Of a DNA stretch of 64,000 bases, positions 49,021 to 61,095 are shown in pieces. Every line of letters starts with the position of its first letter. Position 1 is the stretch's first letter. Both the position numbers and the translations under genes were made by a program. Source of the stretch: Sisyra terminalis (Eukaryota; Arthropoda; Insecta; Neuroptera; Sisyridae); assembly GCA_958496175.1 (NCBI GenBank), contig OY292278.1, positions 47,926,001 to 47,990,000 on the forward strand. The letters are read 5' to 3'. Under the pieces are notes generated by a model. The model ran no database searches and was not told the DNA's origin. It saw only the letters and a program-made list of their open reading frames with translations.

Positions 49021-51582
49021 TTAATTTCTATTCGACGCTATATCTATCCATATATTCCCCAATCAAAACAAGGTATTTAAAATTTAAGTTTTTTAAACAT
49101 TTTTACAAATAGGTTGCATTCTAATAAGGTTAATAGAAAAGGACAAAGACATAAATATGATCGATAACCAGACTATAGTTGATCTATAAGAACCCATCTT
49201 CAAATCGTGAGGCCAGAAGAACTGTAGTTTTGCCAAATATTCCACTGTCGGGCTATTTTGAGAATGCTTTATTTGTCATAGGGATAATTAGTCCGTGGAT
49301 ATTTTTTCCGGGGGATAAAATATCATTGAACCTTTGGCCCAGCACCCAACTCAATGTTACTGGTTGGTTTAACCAAATTTGTCATTCCTTTGATGTTTTC
49401 CTTGTCATTCCTTATCCACATAAACAGGGGATACTGTATACTCCGGGTATGTCCAAAATAAGGAGCTTATTCTTAGGAGAAAGTAGTATACAGTAACATA
49501 AAATTGTTGAGAGTTGTAGCTTGTAATAATTTGAACTGGTAACTACCCGTGAAATATTCATGGCCATCACTGATAACTACCAAAGGACAAAATTGAGACA
49601 ATTATATTTGGTTTTTATTCCGAATTAATACTTAAGTTTGCCTCTTATTATTATGATTCGAACATTTGAAAATGTTACCGTTCTGATTTTAGATTGTTGT
49701 TACTAAATCCTAGTTGGTAAAACAAAAAATCAATTAGTTATAAATGGCCAAACGAATATTAAAATTTATTGGGTCGCTATTGTTCTCGAAAGCCATTTTT
49801 TATGGAAACATAAATTTTTAATTAGTTGAAGTTGACATGCTTTTTTCTTTATGGGTCTTTTGTAATTAAAACGAGAATTTATTAGGGGAAATCCTTTTTT
49901 TTCTTTTTTTTTGGAAAATGATTTCATTTTTCGGTTCAGCCAGTTACTCACTCATGAATGAAGCATAGTGGTGAAATACAACAAAAGTACGTAGCAGACA
50001 AAACATGACGTCACCTCTAGCCACGTGTCCTTGAATTGGTGAAACCACGTGGACCGAAATTTCGTCACTTTCGCAATGATTCATCCCCCACGAAACAAGA
50101 CATTAACCCATTTGGGATAAAATAAACATGGGTGAATAATTCCTCCAGTCGTCATCAAACCAAACAAAAAAAGACATGACACACCATTCGCAGTAGAGTA
50201 GAGAAAGATGAAATATATTTTTCTAATAACATTAAGTTTGAAGGCCATTTTCTTGGTGGAAAATCAATAGATTCAACGCTAAACTAACTGCGACGATTCA
50301 CTTGTATTCAATGAACTAAATGTATAGTATGCGATAGTCTAAATGCAGAGGATTCGTCTCTCCCTCTTGCCCAAATTTGTCCCACATTTTCTTAGGGGTT
50401 TATTCAAGTCGCCCCTTTTTCCAACGAGGAAAATTTTCCAAGGGGAATGCACGATTACAATTGTCTACAACATCCTCTCGATTGCGTGCCAAAGCCTAAT
50501 CGTTTTGAATATTGGGGGGTGGCTCCTGGAAATGCCAGACAAATATGAAAGCAATTAAAAACCGGGGGGGGACTGGGAATTGGAGATCACAAATTCAAGG
50601 ATACACGCCATAGGAAACAAGACGTGAAAATTATAAGTTCAATAACAAAATGTGTTTATTTTGAATTTTCAAATTTGTTTCGATATTATCTTAATTATAA
50701 GTTATTGGGGGTGGTAAATTATTTAGAAATTTCATATTGAATTAATTTTATTTCGATTGTAATTTTCACGTTGGCAACTTGAGATTTTTTTTAATTAAAA
50801 CATGTGAAGGAAATATTTCATTTTTATCATTAAAATCTGCCGTTTTTAATGGCCAATTTTATATTGTTAACTTTTACTTTTGCATTCATTAACCTTGGAA
50901 TGAAAAGGGGTGAGATTTTTATTGTTTGTTTTTAAGGCAAATGACTGGTTTTTCAGAGGGGTTTTAAGTTGAATTTTTGATGTAGTTTTGGATATTTTTT
51001 TCAAGGAATATGTGAGGAAAATTTTGAGCATTGAATTTTATGTTCTTAAGGGTGGTTTGTGGAAGAAAGGGGTGAAATAAGAGCCGATTTAGTCACTTAA
51101 TTCTAAGAGCGAATGGTTTTTAAGATTGGCCTATTTTTTTATACTAAAATTATTTTTTTACTATCATATTTAAGGACTTGTTTACTCCTTGGATTGAGAA
51201 ATTGGTTGTAGAATGCTTTTAAAATTCAGAGATATTTAAAGGGTTTTATTTATCCTAAAAGGAAAATTGAAATTGGAGCTTTTTCATGTATTTTATTAAG
51301 GAGGGATTGTGGAATAAAGGGGTAAAATATGAGCTTATTTAGATAATATAGTCTAAGAATGAATGATTTAGGTCAATGTTTTTCAATGGGAAACCCATTA
51401 AGGCGTCATTGGTATGAATTTGATGGTTTTGAAAGGGCATTGGCCTATTTTTTTACTGCAATATATAATTTCGAATTTCCTGGTTAACTTCTTTCCATCC
51501 AATTAAAATTTGTACACCTTTAATTACAAGAAATCTTGATCACAAAATTTGTTGATCATTTTCAACTTAGAAGAATAGGACA
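49021..51582. other. Unassigned; contains a motif cluster
   Basis: No exon recognised. An open stretch at 49179-49496 has balanced composition but no ATG start and no recognised family. The 49.99-50.56 kb stretch is GC-richer and holds a TGACGTCA and two CACGTG boxes. Confidence 0.4.
50006..50052. promoter_or_regulatory. CRE-like palindrome and two E-boxes
   Basis: TGACGTCA at 50006-50013, CACGTG at 50022-50027 and CCACGTGG at 50045-50052 lie within 47 bp in otherwise AT-rich DNA. Such palindromes are bound by CREB/ATF and bHLH factors. A role as an enhancer is inferred from clustering only. Confidence 0.35.
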
Positions 51583-51745
51583 GTCCGTGATTATTTTGTG
51601 AATCATCACAAAGCAGTTACGGTGTGATCCAAACTACTTGCTGACCACTGAAGAAGATTGCTTGGCAATCAAAATACGTATCTGGGCAATACGTCACACA
51701 TATTTTTGTTTGGGCCACTGTATATTCTATATATTTTCTACACAA
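51583..51745 (+). mobile_element. Family B fragment (B7)
   Basis: The plus-strand core at 51648-51695 reads CTGAAGA-A-GATTGC-TTG-GCAATC but then AAAA instead of GAAA, so the essential G is lost. A damaged terminal arm follows at about 51717-51742. Confidence 0.75.
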
Positions 51746-54700
51746 GTTATATTTGATTAATTTTTTTAAAGAAAAAGTATGTTAATTTACCTTTTAGAAA
51801 TTACTTAACAATTAGTTATTAGAGCATAGAAAAAATCATAACGAAGTATAGCCTTTTTATACTTTGAGAATATGTCCAAGTTTCGGCAAACTTGGTTTAC
51901 TGATTGTTAAGGGAAAAATATTTTCTGATTTATCGTTTTTTTTATTTATTCGTTAATAAAATAACAGAAAGCTGAAATTTGGAAAAGATAAGAAACATAT
52001 CTTTTTAGTACCAACATACCCTCAAAAAGTGGTTCAAATACCTTTCAGAAGCCGATTTTTTACTGTTATTTTCCTCAAGCTTAATCTGCGATTTTTGCTT
52101 AAGTCAACATTTTTGAACTATCGGAAAATTGTTTCCAAAGCTTTTTCTCAAATTTTTACTATATAACTAATTAAGTTTTCTTTAAAAACTTATTATAAAT
52201 CCATACAAAATAACACATGTTTTATAAAAAAAAAAAACTAAACAATTTTCCTCATTTTCCAGCTTACTCAATATTTTTTAATTCTTTACAAAATTATTCA
52301 CTGATTTTTAATTCAAATATCAATTATATTGCAATTTTGGGTTGGAAAAGATTAATGAAAAGCTTAGTTTTACACTAAGAACAAATAGCCTCTCTTCCGT
52401 AGAAAAAAAAGCTCTTCGATTTTCTAGCATTTAGCACCATTTCCTCTGTTAACTTCTTATCGGTTAATATTTACCATTCTTCATTGGTACCAGTTGGAGG
52501 CATGAAAATGATCGAATTTGAATTTAAAAAAACTCATTAGATAAACATTGAAAAAGTTTTTAGTTACAACTTTGCGTTGCTATCCTGTGAAACTTGAGGA
52601 GCATACAATACCAAATTTATATTCTTTCGGGTTTTTGATCCTACCATTTCAATATAGATATACTATTTTGTAATTTTTAGTAAGTTGATAAATTACTCTA
52701 ATCATTTAATGTCTTTAGTATCACTTTGAAATAATTTATAAGTAGAGAAATGTCAATTGAATGACTATTGGTTAAAAAATGACGTTTTTAGCCGGTATAC
52801 CAAATATTTTGGTTTCAATATGTGGACTATGACGTCACAAAAGGCCTATAAGTGGACCCATCGTTTTCGGGGACTTATTTGCTCATTAATATTAAAGCTT
52901 CCTTTTCTGCCGAAATATAAATTTTTCAGAACTAAAAATTGGCTTTAGCTATTAAAAAAATAAATTTATTTTATTCTTAGTTTATGAATTGGTCATTAAT
53001 TAACTAGATTTTAAAAAAATAAGAAAGAGAAATTAATAAATCAGCAAATTTTTTCAGGAAACTTGTAATGAAAACGATTTTCATAGTACGAAAATTTCAA
53101 GTATACCACTTACCTATAACGAAAACAGTCAAAAGTATGCAAGGTTTACAAAATAGACAGGTGGCCTCATGCGCCACGTGACGTATCCAGAGGAAATTTG
53201 TATATATCTTCAGACTGATTCAAATTTCAAAATTCTTCGTATGACGTCTTTTTTTTTTCTAATGGGGCAACCTGTGTAATTTATAAACTTTGAAAAGTAT
53301 GTACCTTTTTTTCGTACGTGTCTACATGCTGTAAACATTTTGAGAAACTCTGCTTGTTTATTTTTTCGCCGAAAACGAAAAAAGATTGATAAATCGATTT
53401 TGATTTTTTTTTCTTGGCTTTATCATTTCATTGTGTGCAATGGAACTGGCGAAGGGTGCCCTGTTTTCTATTCATCAAAATGCGCACATCTGTCCGTCTG
53501 TTAAGCAGCCCTTGTTGCCCAGAATTCTAGGCTCGAATTTTGTTACCCGACAAATGTGTACATATCGTTTTTGCTGACAACCGACAAAGGGGAGTGCGAT
53601 TATCGAACACCTCACCTTTAACGTACCATAAAACGACCACTTTTGGTTTTAAATTTCCGTTATTTCCTCTTTTATACCATTAAAAGAATGGATGATCTTT
53701 AATTAGCTCAATTAAGTAGAAAGAACGTATTTTTTTAGGTTTCCTTTATATCTTTATTTTTTGGTTGACCAAAATATCTTATACATTTATTTATTTGGAA
53801 AATTTGAATTAGTTTTGGACAGGATAAGAAACCGTTTTTTGTTGAGATTTCAATGTCCTAGAAAAATATTTTAATATCAACATTTTAAATAACGTCATTT
53901 CACTAAATTAGTATGAAAGTTTAATACTTATGTAGTACTTATACCAAATAGGCGATTTTAAAATTTTGGTTCGTTTTTCAACAACCAAACTTTTTAAAAT
54001 TTTTTTTTTTTATGAACCATGGTTGTGATCTGGAGTAATTATACATTCGGCTGAAAAGCATTAAGGTGGCAATTTTTTGCCATATATTTCACTGTCAATT
54101 CAAATATAAAATCTTCCATACTAACTTTTTTTCGGTATTTAGAACAATTTGAAAAATAATTATTGTTATTGAAAATAAATAAAATATTCGAATTTACTTC
54201 CACGCTTTCCACCTATTTCCAACAACTTTGTATGTACAACGTCCAAATGTCCGAAATCGAATAGTTTTTTAGTCATGTTAACTAAAATAAAGAAGGTCAT
54301 TATTTTTTTTTTTCGTTTTACATTGCATTTTCAAATATAAGTGCACATTTGTGTCGATGAAATTTGGAAAGTGTTTTCCTTATACGATACAGATATATAA
54401 TTAGAAAGGGTTTTTGAAAATTTCTCCCCTAAAATAGTGAAAAACGCTAGCGAAATTTGTAAGGGATAACGTTTAATAAACAATCGAAATTTCAAATTTA
54501 ATAATCAATCAAAGTGCGTTAAAAGCGAAACGTTATTACTGCTTAGTATAAAACAAAGTTGGTTTATTATTAGAAACAAAAATTTAGAGTCTGCTTAAAA
54601 ATTTAAACTCTGATAAGTAGATATATCTGAAAAGGTTAAGTTAAGTTTATAAGTGAGCATTATGTTTTTTGGTTTTCACATATTGTAAATCTGAAATACG

Positions 54701-55056
54701 GATTCACAAATAAATACATTAGTGAGGGAGTACCCTTTCCAACGTTTTGAATGCGTAAGTGGAGATAACAGTGCATGCGCATAGCCCATTCTGCACAGAC
54801 GCACGGCAAGATAGCCAATTTATGTATATGAAAGTAGGGGTAGTTATGCCAACTAGAGCTAAAAAAAAGACTGGACCGATTTTGATGATATGTTATTTGT
54901 TAGATTCGTTTTCGCTCCGAATAGCAGAATAACTATTAACATATCTTAACAATTCACGGAAAAAATGAATAAAATGAGTTTTTAAATAAATTACGCTTGG
55001 CATTTTACGCAATTGGCAGTTTACGTCACCCACATTTGTATTTCAATTTAATTTTG
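51746..55056. other. Unassigned AT-rich stretch
   Basis: No exon recognised. 52740-52950 includes ctatgacgtcac and a balanced short frame of unknown nature. 53200-53275 reads like a decayed MITE end (attctaatggggcaacctgt-type on plus). 53440-53600 is less AT-rich, without a long frame. Confidence 0.35.
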
Positions 55057-56345
55057 TCAGTAATTTTTATTTAAAAAATACATATAATCATTGAAACCAT
55101 TGGAAGTTCGACGCAATGACTCACTATGTTTTGAAGGCGCAATGATTTTACTGATTGTGGATTTCTCCCAAATATTGCCAATCATTCTAAGTTCAGATTC
55201 TGCCCAAAAAATAAATTCCTGCTTAAAATCATAAAATTTGTGACACAATGTGAAAAAAATTCATTTGGCGACATTAGTTGGATTGCAGAATGATCCATCT
55301 ACTGAAGAATTTTCCAAACAATTATTGAATCTCGGTAATGGCAGTGTTCTTGTCGACGAATCAAGCGTATTGATTTCATTTCTTTCGAATTTTGTCTCAT
55401 TCGAAAATTTTTTACCTAATTCCTAGCTTTTTTATGAAACAGCAGAATAATGTTTTAATCAGTTTAATTGGAATAAAAATTCAAACCAATAACACGGCTA
55501 TTACCGATATTCATTCATTTCTTGGATAAATCTTCTGCAGATGGATCGTCCAGCAATGCAATTCTTATGTTTTCTTCCAGGTGAAGTTTCTTCATATGGT
55601 TCCATAAATTTGATAGTTTAAGGCAAGCATTTATTTTTTAGATAGAAGTCGATTCTTAATGTCTGAAGTCGTCAGCTTCTGCAATTCGAAATGCAGAACG
55701 CCTAATGTGGAAAATTGTTTTCCAAACAATTTCTCGATATTGGCGATGGCAAAATTTCTGTTGACACATCATCTGAATATATTACATTCCCTACTAATTT
55801 TTGCCACTTTACTAAGTTAAAGACCGAACTCTTCGAGATGGTGTTCCCAAACTTTGCTCAAAATTACAAAAATTATATTTGGTTAAGCAAACTGCTATAT
55901 TGGCTCCGTTGATTAGGTACAACAAAATGAGTATTCAGATTCAAAATAAGATAACTGTCGAATTGATGCCATGCAACTCGGTTGATTCCATTACTAATCA
56001 AAATGATGTTGACAATTATAAATAGAATTTTTAAATTCGCTGGAAGTCTTCGGATTACTACCTCATAATATGTAATTAAAAGTCGGATTTTAAATTTAAC
56101 AATCATTAATGTGTTGTGGAACATATAGACTAACCACATCTTTGTAATAGCACCCAAAATTTGCAAAAGATGCCGAGGGATACCTTAATCTTCTAGAGGT
56201 ATGACATATACTTTACATCCGATTATTATACTTAGAAAATTTTATGGAAATTGGTCCAGCCGTTTCGGAGAGGAGTTTGGCTACAAACATCGTGACACGA
56301 AATTTTTATATATGAGATGGAAGTTCGTCTGTATTATCCAAGTAC
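55057..56345. pseudogene. Decayed Helitron locus: Pif1-type helicase fragments in alternating orientation
   Basis: Three blocks translate to the same part of Helitron-encoded Pif1-like helicases. Plus 55247-55425 gives HNVKKIHLATLVGLQNDPST then EEFSKQLLNLGNGSVLVDES. Minus 55498-55622 gives NLWNHMKKLHLEENIRIALL then DDPSAEDLSKK with a stop. Plus 55712-56110 gives FSKQFLDIGDGKISVDTSSE, FPTNFCHF and VFPNFAQNYKNYIWLS, then frameshifted ELMPCNSVDSITNQNDVDNY followed by stops. A minus frame at 55057-55248 may be an upstream helicase part (IWEKSTISK), less surely. The end (56250-56345: ggaaattggtccagccgttt) is a tail common to insect transposons. No open protein survives. Confidence 0.75.
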
Positions 56346-58094
56346 ATATAAGACAATATTTTTTGCGTTAATATAAATGATAGTTGATATAATTATTTTA
56401 TGAAGAGGAAGCGTGAGTTTGGAATTTCCTGCTTCCCTGATTACAATTCTTTTAAACAACACGTGCAAACGAATAAATAAGATTAATTAGCATTGAATTA
56501 TTCGATTCGATATGGCAACATGGCGACGAGCTTTTGTGCTATCATATCGCCGTAACGAGCTTAAAATATTAATGAGCTTTTTCCAGACACGCATTCGGTA
56601 GACTCCTGAGACACTAGTAAATTGCATCGAGTCCACTTAGGATTTCAAAGTTTTTGTGGTACGTGAGAAAAAAAAAGTTTTTTTTTCTTTTTTTGTAGCC
56701 AACCCTTGAGCTTTACTATAATGCAAGTAGTTGAAGGGGTTGTAAAAGGAAGTGGATATGAAAAAAAAAACCTGTTCAAAATGATACAAGTATCAGCCAT
56801 CCGTGCCTCCATGTTCCCATTCGTTTGTTTATAAAGCGTGAAATATCAAGTGTTTGATGCAAAAAGAAAATGCATTACTTGTTTAATTGTTGCAATTTTT
56901 TCTCGAATTGTTATACAATTTCGTTACGTTTTGATTACGTTGTCACGCTTTTTGTAAAAAGAAAAAAAAAACAATTAAATAATTTGTTTATGAGTAACTT
57001 GATTCGTATTTTATGAGAAATTTTGTAATGTGATATATTATAATCCGAGAAAACGTATCTTCTGTGTAGAATTTACAGATGTGATCAAAGTCACCTTGGA
57101 ATTGTGTTTTTTTTTTTTTTGGTTTTTGAATTATTTATGAAATATTGTTAATAGTTTGAATGTTGCACACGATTTCGAACTTGGATAAGGGGGGCAGATG
57201 GGGGGCTTGGGGGTCGGATGCTGATGTGATGCATATATTAAATGACATTTATGTGGTTTAATTCATTACACACTCATTTAAGCAAGGCTATTTTTCTATG
57301 TGTTTATTGTAAATTAGACGAGGAAAGCAATAGGTAGGATAAGTGGAAATGGTGGAAAAATATTAGTTTCTGTTAAATGAATTTTCCGTTCTAGTTTTGT
57401 TTTTTTTTAATTTTCGAGTAGTTTTCCTTGTTTGTTCTAATGGAGGATTTTCCGATAATTTTTTTTGTTGGCTTTGGGAATTCAAAATTGTAGAAAAAAA
57501 AGGTTGCTTTTTTGATTTACAAAGGTTTGATTTACAAAGGTTTGATTTACAAAGAGGTTACTGTAATTTTCTTCGGCAGAAAATTTAAATTGCTTAAATA
57601 ATTTAATAATTTTGAAGTCAAAATATGCTTTTATTTTTTGTAAAGAATCATACCTAAATACCCCCTTACTTTTCCCCATTGACATTGGAAGGAGAGCAAA
57701 AAAAAATCAATTTTCTATTGCTGAATTGTCCATTTATAAATGAAATTTTCTGAAAATTAAGAATGCGTAAAGATTTATATTTTTTTAAAAATTTCTTATT
57801 TTTTTTCTAAATTTACAATGGCCTTTATGTAAAAAATAGTGTACACTTTTCACAGAAAAAATTTTATTTTTTGCATCAGGAAATTCAGATTTTAACCATT
57901 GTATGCACCATGGTTGCATACTGATGGACGTATGTAAGAAGTTATACTTCTTTGTAAAAGTTTATTTTTTTCGTGAAAAATAAATTTTAACTGTTTTTGT
58001 TTTCTAACTAGAGTTTTTAACAGAATTTGAATCATTATAATTATGAAATACATTTTATTTATTGAATTTTAATTGAAAATATTATATTTTGTGT
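56346..58094. other. No gene recognised
   Basis: AT-rich. A small triplication of ggtttgatttacaaa lies at 57514-57555. Poly-T runs are frequent. Nothing else supported. Confidence 0.45.
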
Positions 58095-58200
58095 AATTCA
58101 AGAAGTCTGATGAAGTTATGATACGTAACGAAACGTAGCTAATTTGAATATTAAAAAATATGAAATAAAAAAACCGATCTTAAACAACCTGAATTATCTT
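58095..58200 (+). mobile_element. Family D fragment (D5) with hammerhead-like core
   Basis: CTGATGA (58107-58113), A, GTTATGATACGTAAC hairpin, GAAACGTAGC from 58130, then the same taatttgaatattaaaaaat tail as D1. Opposite orientation to D1. Confidence 0.6.
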
Positions 58201-58484
58201 CTTATTATGAAATACTTGTAGATACCCGTGAAATTTTCACAGCCAACTATAAACACAAAAATTGACACCAATTAGTTAGTTTAACTTTGGGACAATGATT
58301 TTTATAGAAACTAAAGTTTATAACTGCTAAGGTTCTTAGTGAATTTGGGTTAATACAAATTCGTAAAAAATCGAGAAATATCGAAAATTTGCGTAATATG
58401 AGAATCGAACCCAATTAGGGATGCAAACGATGCATCGATTGGGGCAGATTACGTCATCCAATCCAATTTTCAAATATAGACTTT

Positions 58485-59190
58485 TTAAGGGTGGATCACC
58501 GTCAGAATTTTTTTTTTCCATAAATGTCTTCTTATAACATTCAATAATAACGTGTTAAAAGGATTGGAATAGCTGACTAATGTACTTTCACTGATAAAAA
58601 TTGAATAAATTGATAATAACATAAAAAAATATCTTAAAAAAACTGTAAATGCGTTTTTCTCGAAATCAACTTTTTAAAACTGGGAGACAAGATTTCTCAG
58701 AAACTATCTGACGGATTGACTTGAAACTGGAGAATGTTATAGTTCAACACGTCTTCTTGGTACTGAATCTCTGAAATTGGCCAAACCTCCCCCCTCAAAG
58801 TGGGAGAGGGGGGAAAGGTCCAAAAAAGGTCGTTTTTTTAACTTTTTTTTCAAAGTCGCGCCATTTTGTGAATTTTCAACTTTTTTCGGATTTTCGAGGT
58901 TCAGTACCAAGAAGACGCATTACCAAAACCTACACTCTTTGGAAAATCATGATCCGACTTCCGATTTCCGAGAAAACTTGTCTCCCGTTTGCCTCCTCAT
59001 TTTTGAGGACCCTTTTTCAAAGCGCTGTAAAAGGGTGAGGGGGGGGACATATCGAGGCAAATAAAGAAAAAAAAGTTCAAAATTTCAACTTTTACATGCC
59101 GAAGACCATTTTTTAATATCTCTAAAAAAAAATGGCAGCAGTTTTAAAAAAGTCATTTTTTTTTACGTTCTGACGGTGATCCACCCTTAA
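58485..59190. mobile_element. TTAA-flanked fold-back element
   Basis: TTAA at 58485-58488 and 59187-59190 bracket inverted termini GGGTGGATCACCGTCAGAA and TTCTGACGGTGATCCACCC. Internal inverted repeats include acgtcttcttggtactgaat with its complement near 58902-58920. It is 698 bp without a coding frame. TTAA target sites are the hallmark of piggyBac-type transposition, so this is probably a non-autonomous relative (inference). Confidence 0.8.
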
Positions 59191-59230
59191 AGCAAATTTA
59201 CTGAAGAAATAAAGCAAATGGTTACATTAA

Positions 59231-59660
59231 CCTGCGTAATATGACCCAACTACTGAAGTAGCTTCTTTTAGCTACAGTCTAGGACATAAGTATCGTGAAT
59301 GGTTAACCGATATTTTAGATTGGTTGGTACATTTTAGGGTGCACGTTTGTCAAGTACAAATTATTATTTTAACAGTATCATTTTTGAATCATTCTCTATA
59401 GTACTATAGCCAAATAAAATTGGTATTTACTTGGATTGTCCTGCGAAATATGATCCAACTCCTGAAGTAGCTTCTTTTATCTACAGTCTAGGACATAAGT
59501 ATCGCGAATGGTAAACCGCTATTTTAGATTGGTTGATGTGTTTTAGGGTGCACGTTTGTAAAGTACAAATTATTATTTTAACAGTAACATTTTTGAACCA
59601 TTTTCAATAGTACTATAACCCATAAATTGGTATTTACTTCTGATACAATTGAAAGCGATT
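59231..59660 (+). repeat. Tandem duplication, 219-bp unit, two copies
   Basis: cctgcgtaatatgacccaac (59231) and cctgcgaaatatgatccaac (59450) begin two copies sharing agtagcttctttta, gtctaggacataagtatcg and tttagggtgcacgttt. They differ by scattered point changes. Non-coding. Confidence 0.8.
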
Positions 59661-59766
59661 GAAAAATTAACAAAAATTATGAATCTGGATACCAGGAGTA
59701 TCTTCTAGGTCTACAACCGTTAAAACTTTGTAATCTTGGTTAGTGGAAAACGACTTATGGTTAATC

Positions 59767-60211
59767 AAAATAAGATTTTTTCGCTGACTTTGAACAGTTA
59801 TACTGTGTATACAATATATAGAATATATTGCAGTCCAATTTATGTAGTATAATTTAATATAATAATATATAAAAATCATACCACCAACATAAATTTGAAC
59901 AGATGTTCAAACAAAAATATTCGTGACGTATTGCCCAGATACGTATTTCGATTGCCAAGCAATCTTCATCAGTGGTCATCAAGTAGTTTGGATCACTCCG
60001 TAACTGCTTTGTGATGATTCACAAAGCATATTCGGATGACCACTGATGAAGATTGCTTGGCAATCGAAATACGTATCTGGGCAATACGTCACGAATATTT
60101 TTGTTTGAACATCTGTTCAAATTTATGTTGGTGGTATGATTTTTATATATTATTATATTAAATTATACTACATAAATTGGACTGCAATATATTTTATATA
60201 TTGTATACATA
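59767..60211. mobile_element. Family B fold-back element, complete, with 15-bp target duplication (B8)
   Basis: GACTTATGGTTAATC occurs at 59752-59766 and again at 60212-60226, immediately outside the element. Inside are near-perfect inverted arms (gtatacaatatatagaatat ... reverse) and two cores, minus strand 59925-59972 and plus strand 60043-60090, facing outward. The arms are highly similar, suggesting a recent insertion. A 15-bp duplication fits target-primed reverse transcription better than a cut-and-paste transposase. Confidence 0.85.
60043..60090 (+). ncRNA. Hammerhead-ribozyme-like core, family B
   Basis: CTGATGA, A, GATTGC-TTG-GCAATC (perfect 6-bp stem), GAA, AT, ACGTAT-7 nt-ATACGT, C. 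Compared with the canonical core there is an extra A before stem II and an extra AT before stem III, so it may be a relic or a variant. Equivalent cores are at 18185-18232 (+), 41203-41250 (-), 48739-48785 (-), 59925-59972 (-) and 63715-63762 (-). Confidence 0.35.
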
Positions 60212-60226
60212 GACTTATGGTTAATC

Positions 60227-61095
60227 GTAGAGGAATTGCAGAATTGATTGATAACTTTCTAAAGGCATTCATTCGATAAGTAATTGACTTTATGTTTTGT
60301 TTAGGTTCATTGTTCTTAATGAAATCAAATTACAATACTTTTTTTTTGAAATCTATTGGTTTTATTGATTTAAAATCTCGAAATTGTTGCCTTTTTTATT
60401 TTAATCTTTAATAGACAATAACGTATTGTTAAATATTTTTATTCTCACAAATCCGCTATTTTCTTTTTATAATCATTCGTCATTTTCGTATTATTACTAT
60501 AATTTTTTTGCTGATTATATCGAATTCTTTTATGATATTAAATTCAATTGTACAAGTCGGTGTTTTTTTTTCTTTCCTTCGTTCTTTTGTATCATATTAG
60601 GAATGTTTTATAAGTGTCCCATATTACGTGGCTTATGCACGCGCGATATTGTTGTGTGTTAGGAATTAATGAAGTGCAAAATGCATTTACAATGCATTAT
60701 TGCCGATTTGGGTTAATATTATGTTTATAATATCAAAGATGAAAACACCGACCGTAGACTGGCAATTTGTTATTTCTTGTTTATATTTGCATTGCATATT
60801 GCAGTGCCTTCGATCGAATCGGAATCAATCAAAATAGCGATAGACAATTGAATTGAATTGAACGGTTGTAACCGGTTATTTGGAATAAATGGTTATATTG
60901 TTTGCGAATTTTTTGGGAACTGTACTTCTATTTTTGGTCTATTGTATTTATTTGCTGATTTAACAGGTGGTTTAGTATTGCGTTAGTAATTGAAGCGATG
61001 ATTTTCTATATTTATTAACTGTTTTTTTTTTGGTACAAATAAACGTTTGAAAATATAATAGGAATATTATATAATATAATAGGAATTACGCATAA
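60227..61095. other. No gene recognised
   Basis: AT-rich; Phe/Tyr/Ser-rich chance frames only. Confidence 0.45.

Noticed and set aside
58395..58420. tRNA B-box-like GGGTTCGATTCTC on the minus strand
   Set aside because: No A box, acceptor stem or cloverleaf could be drawn around it.
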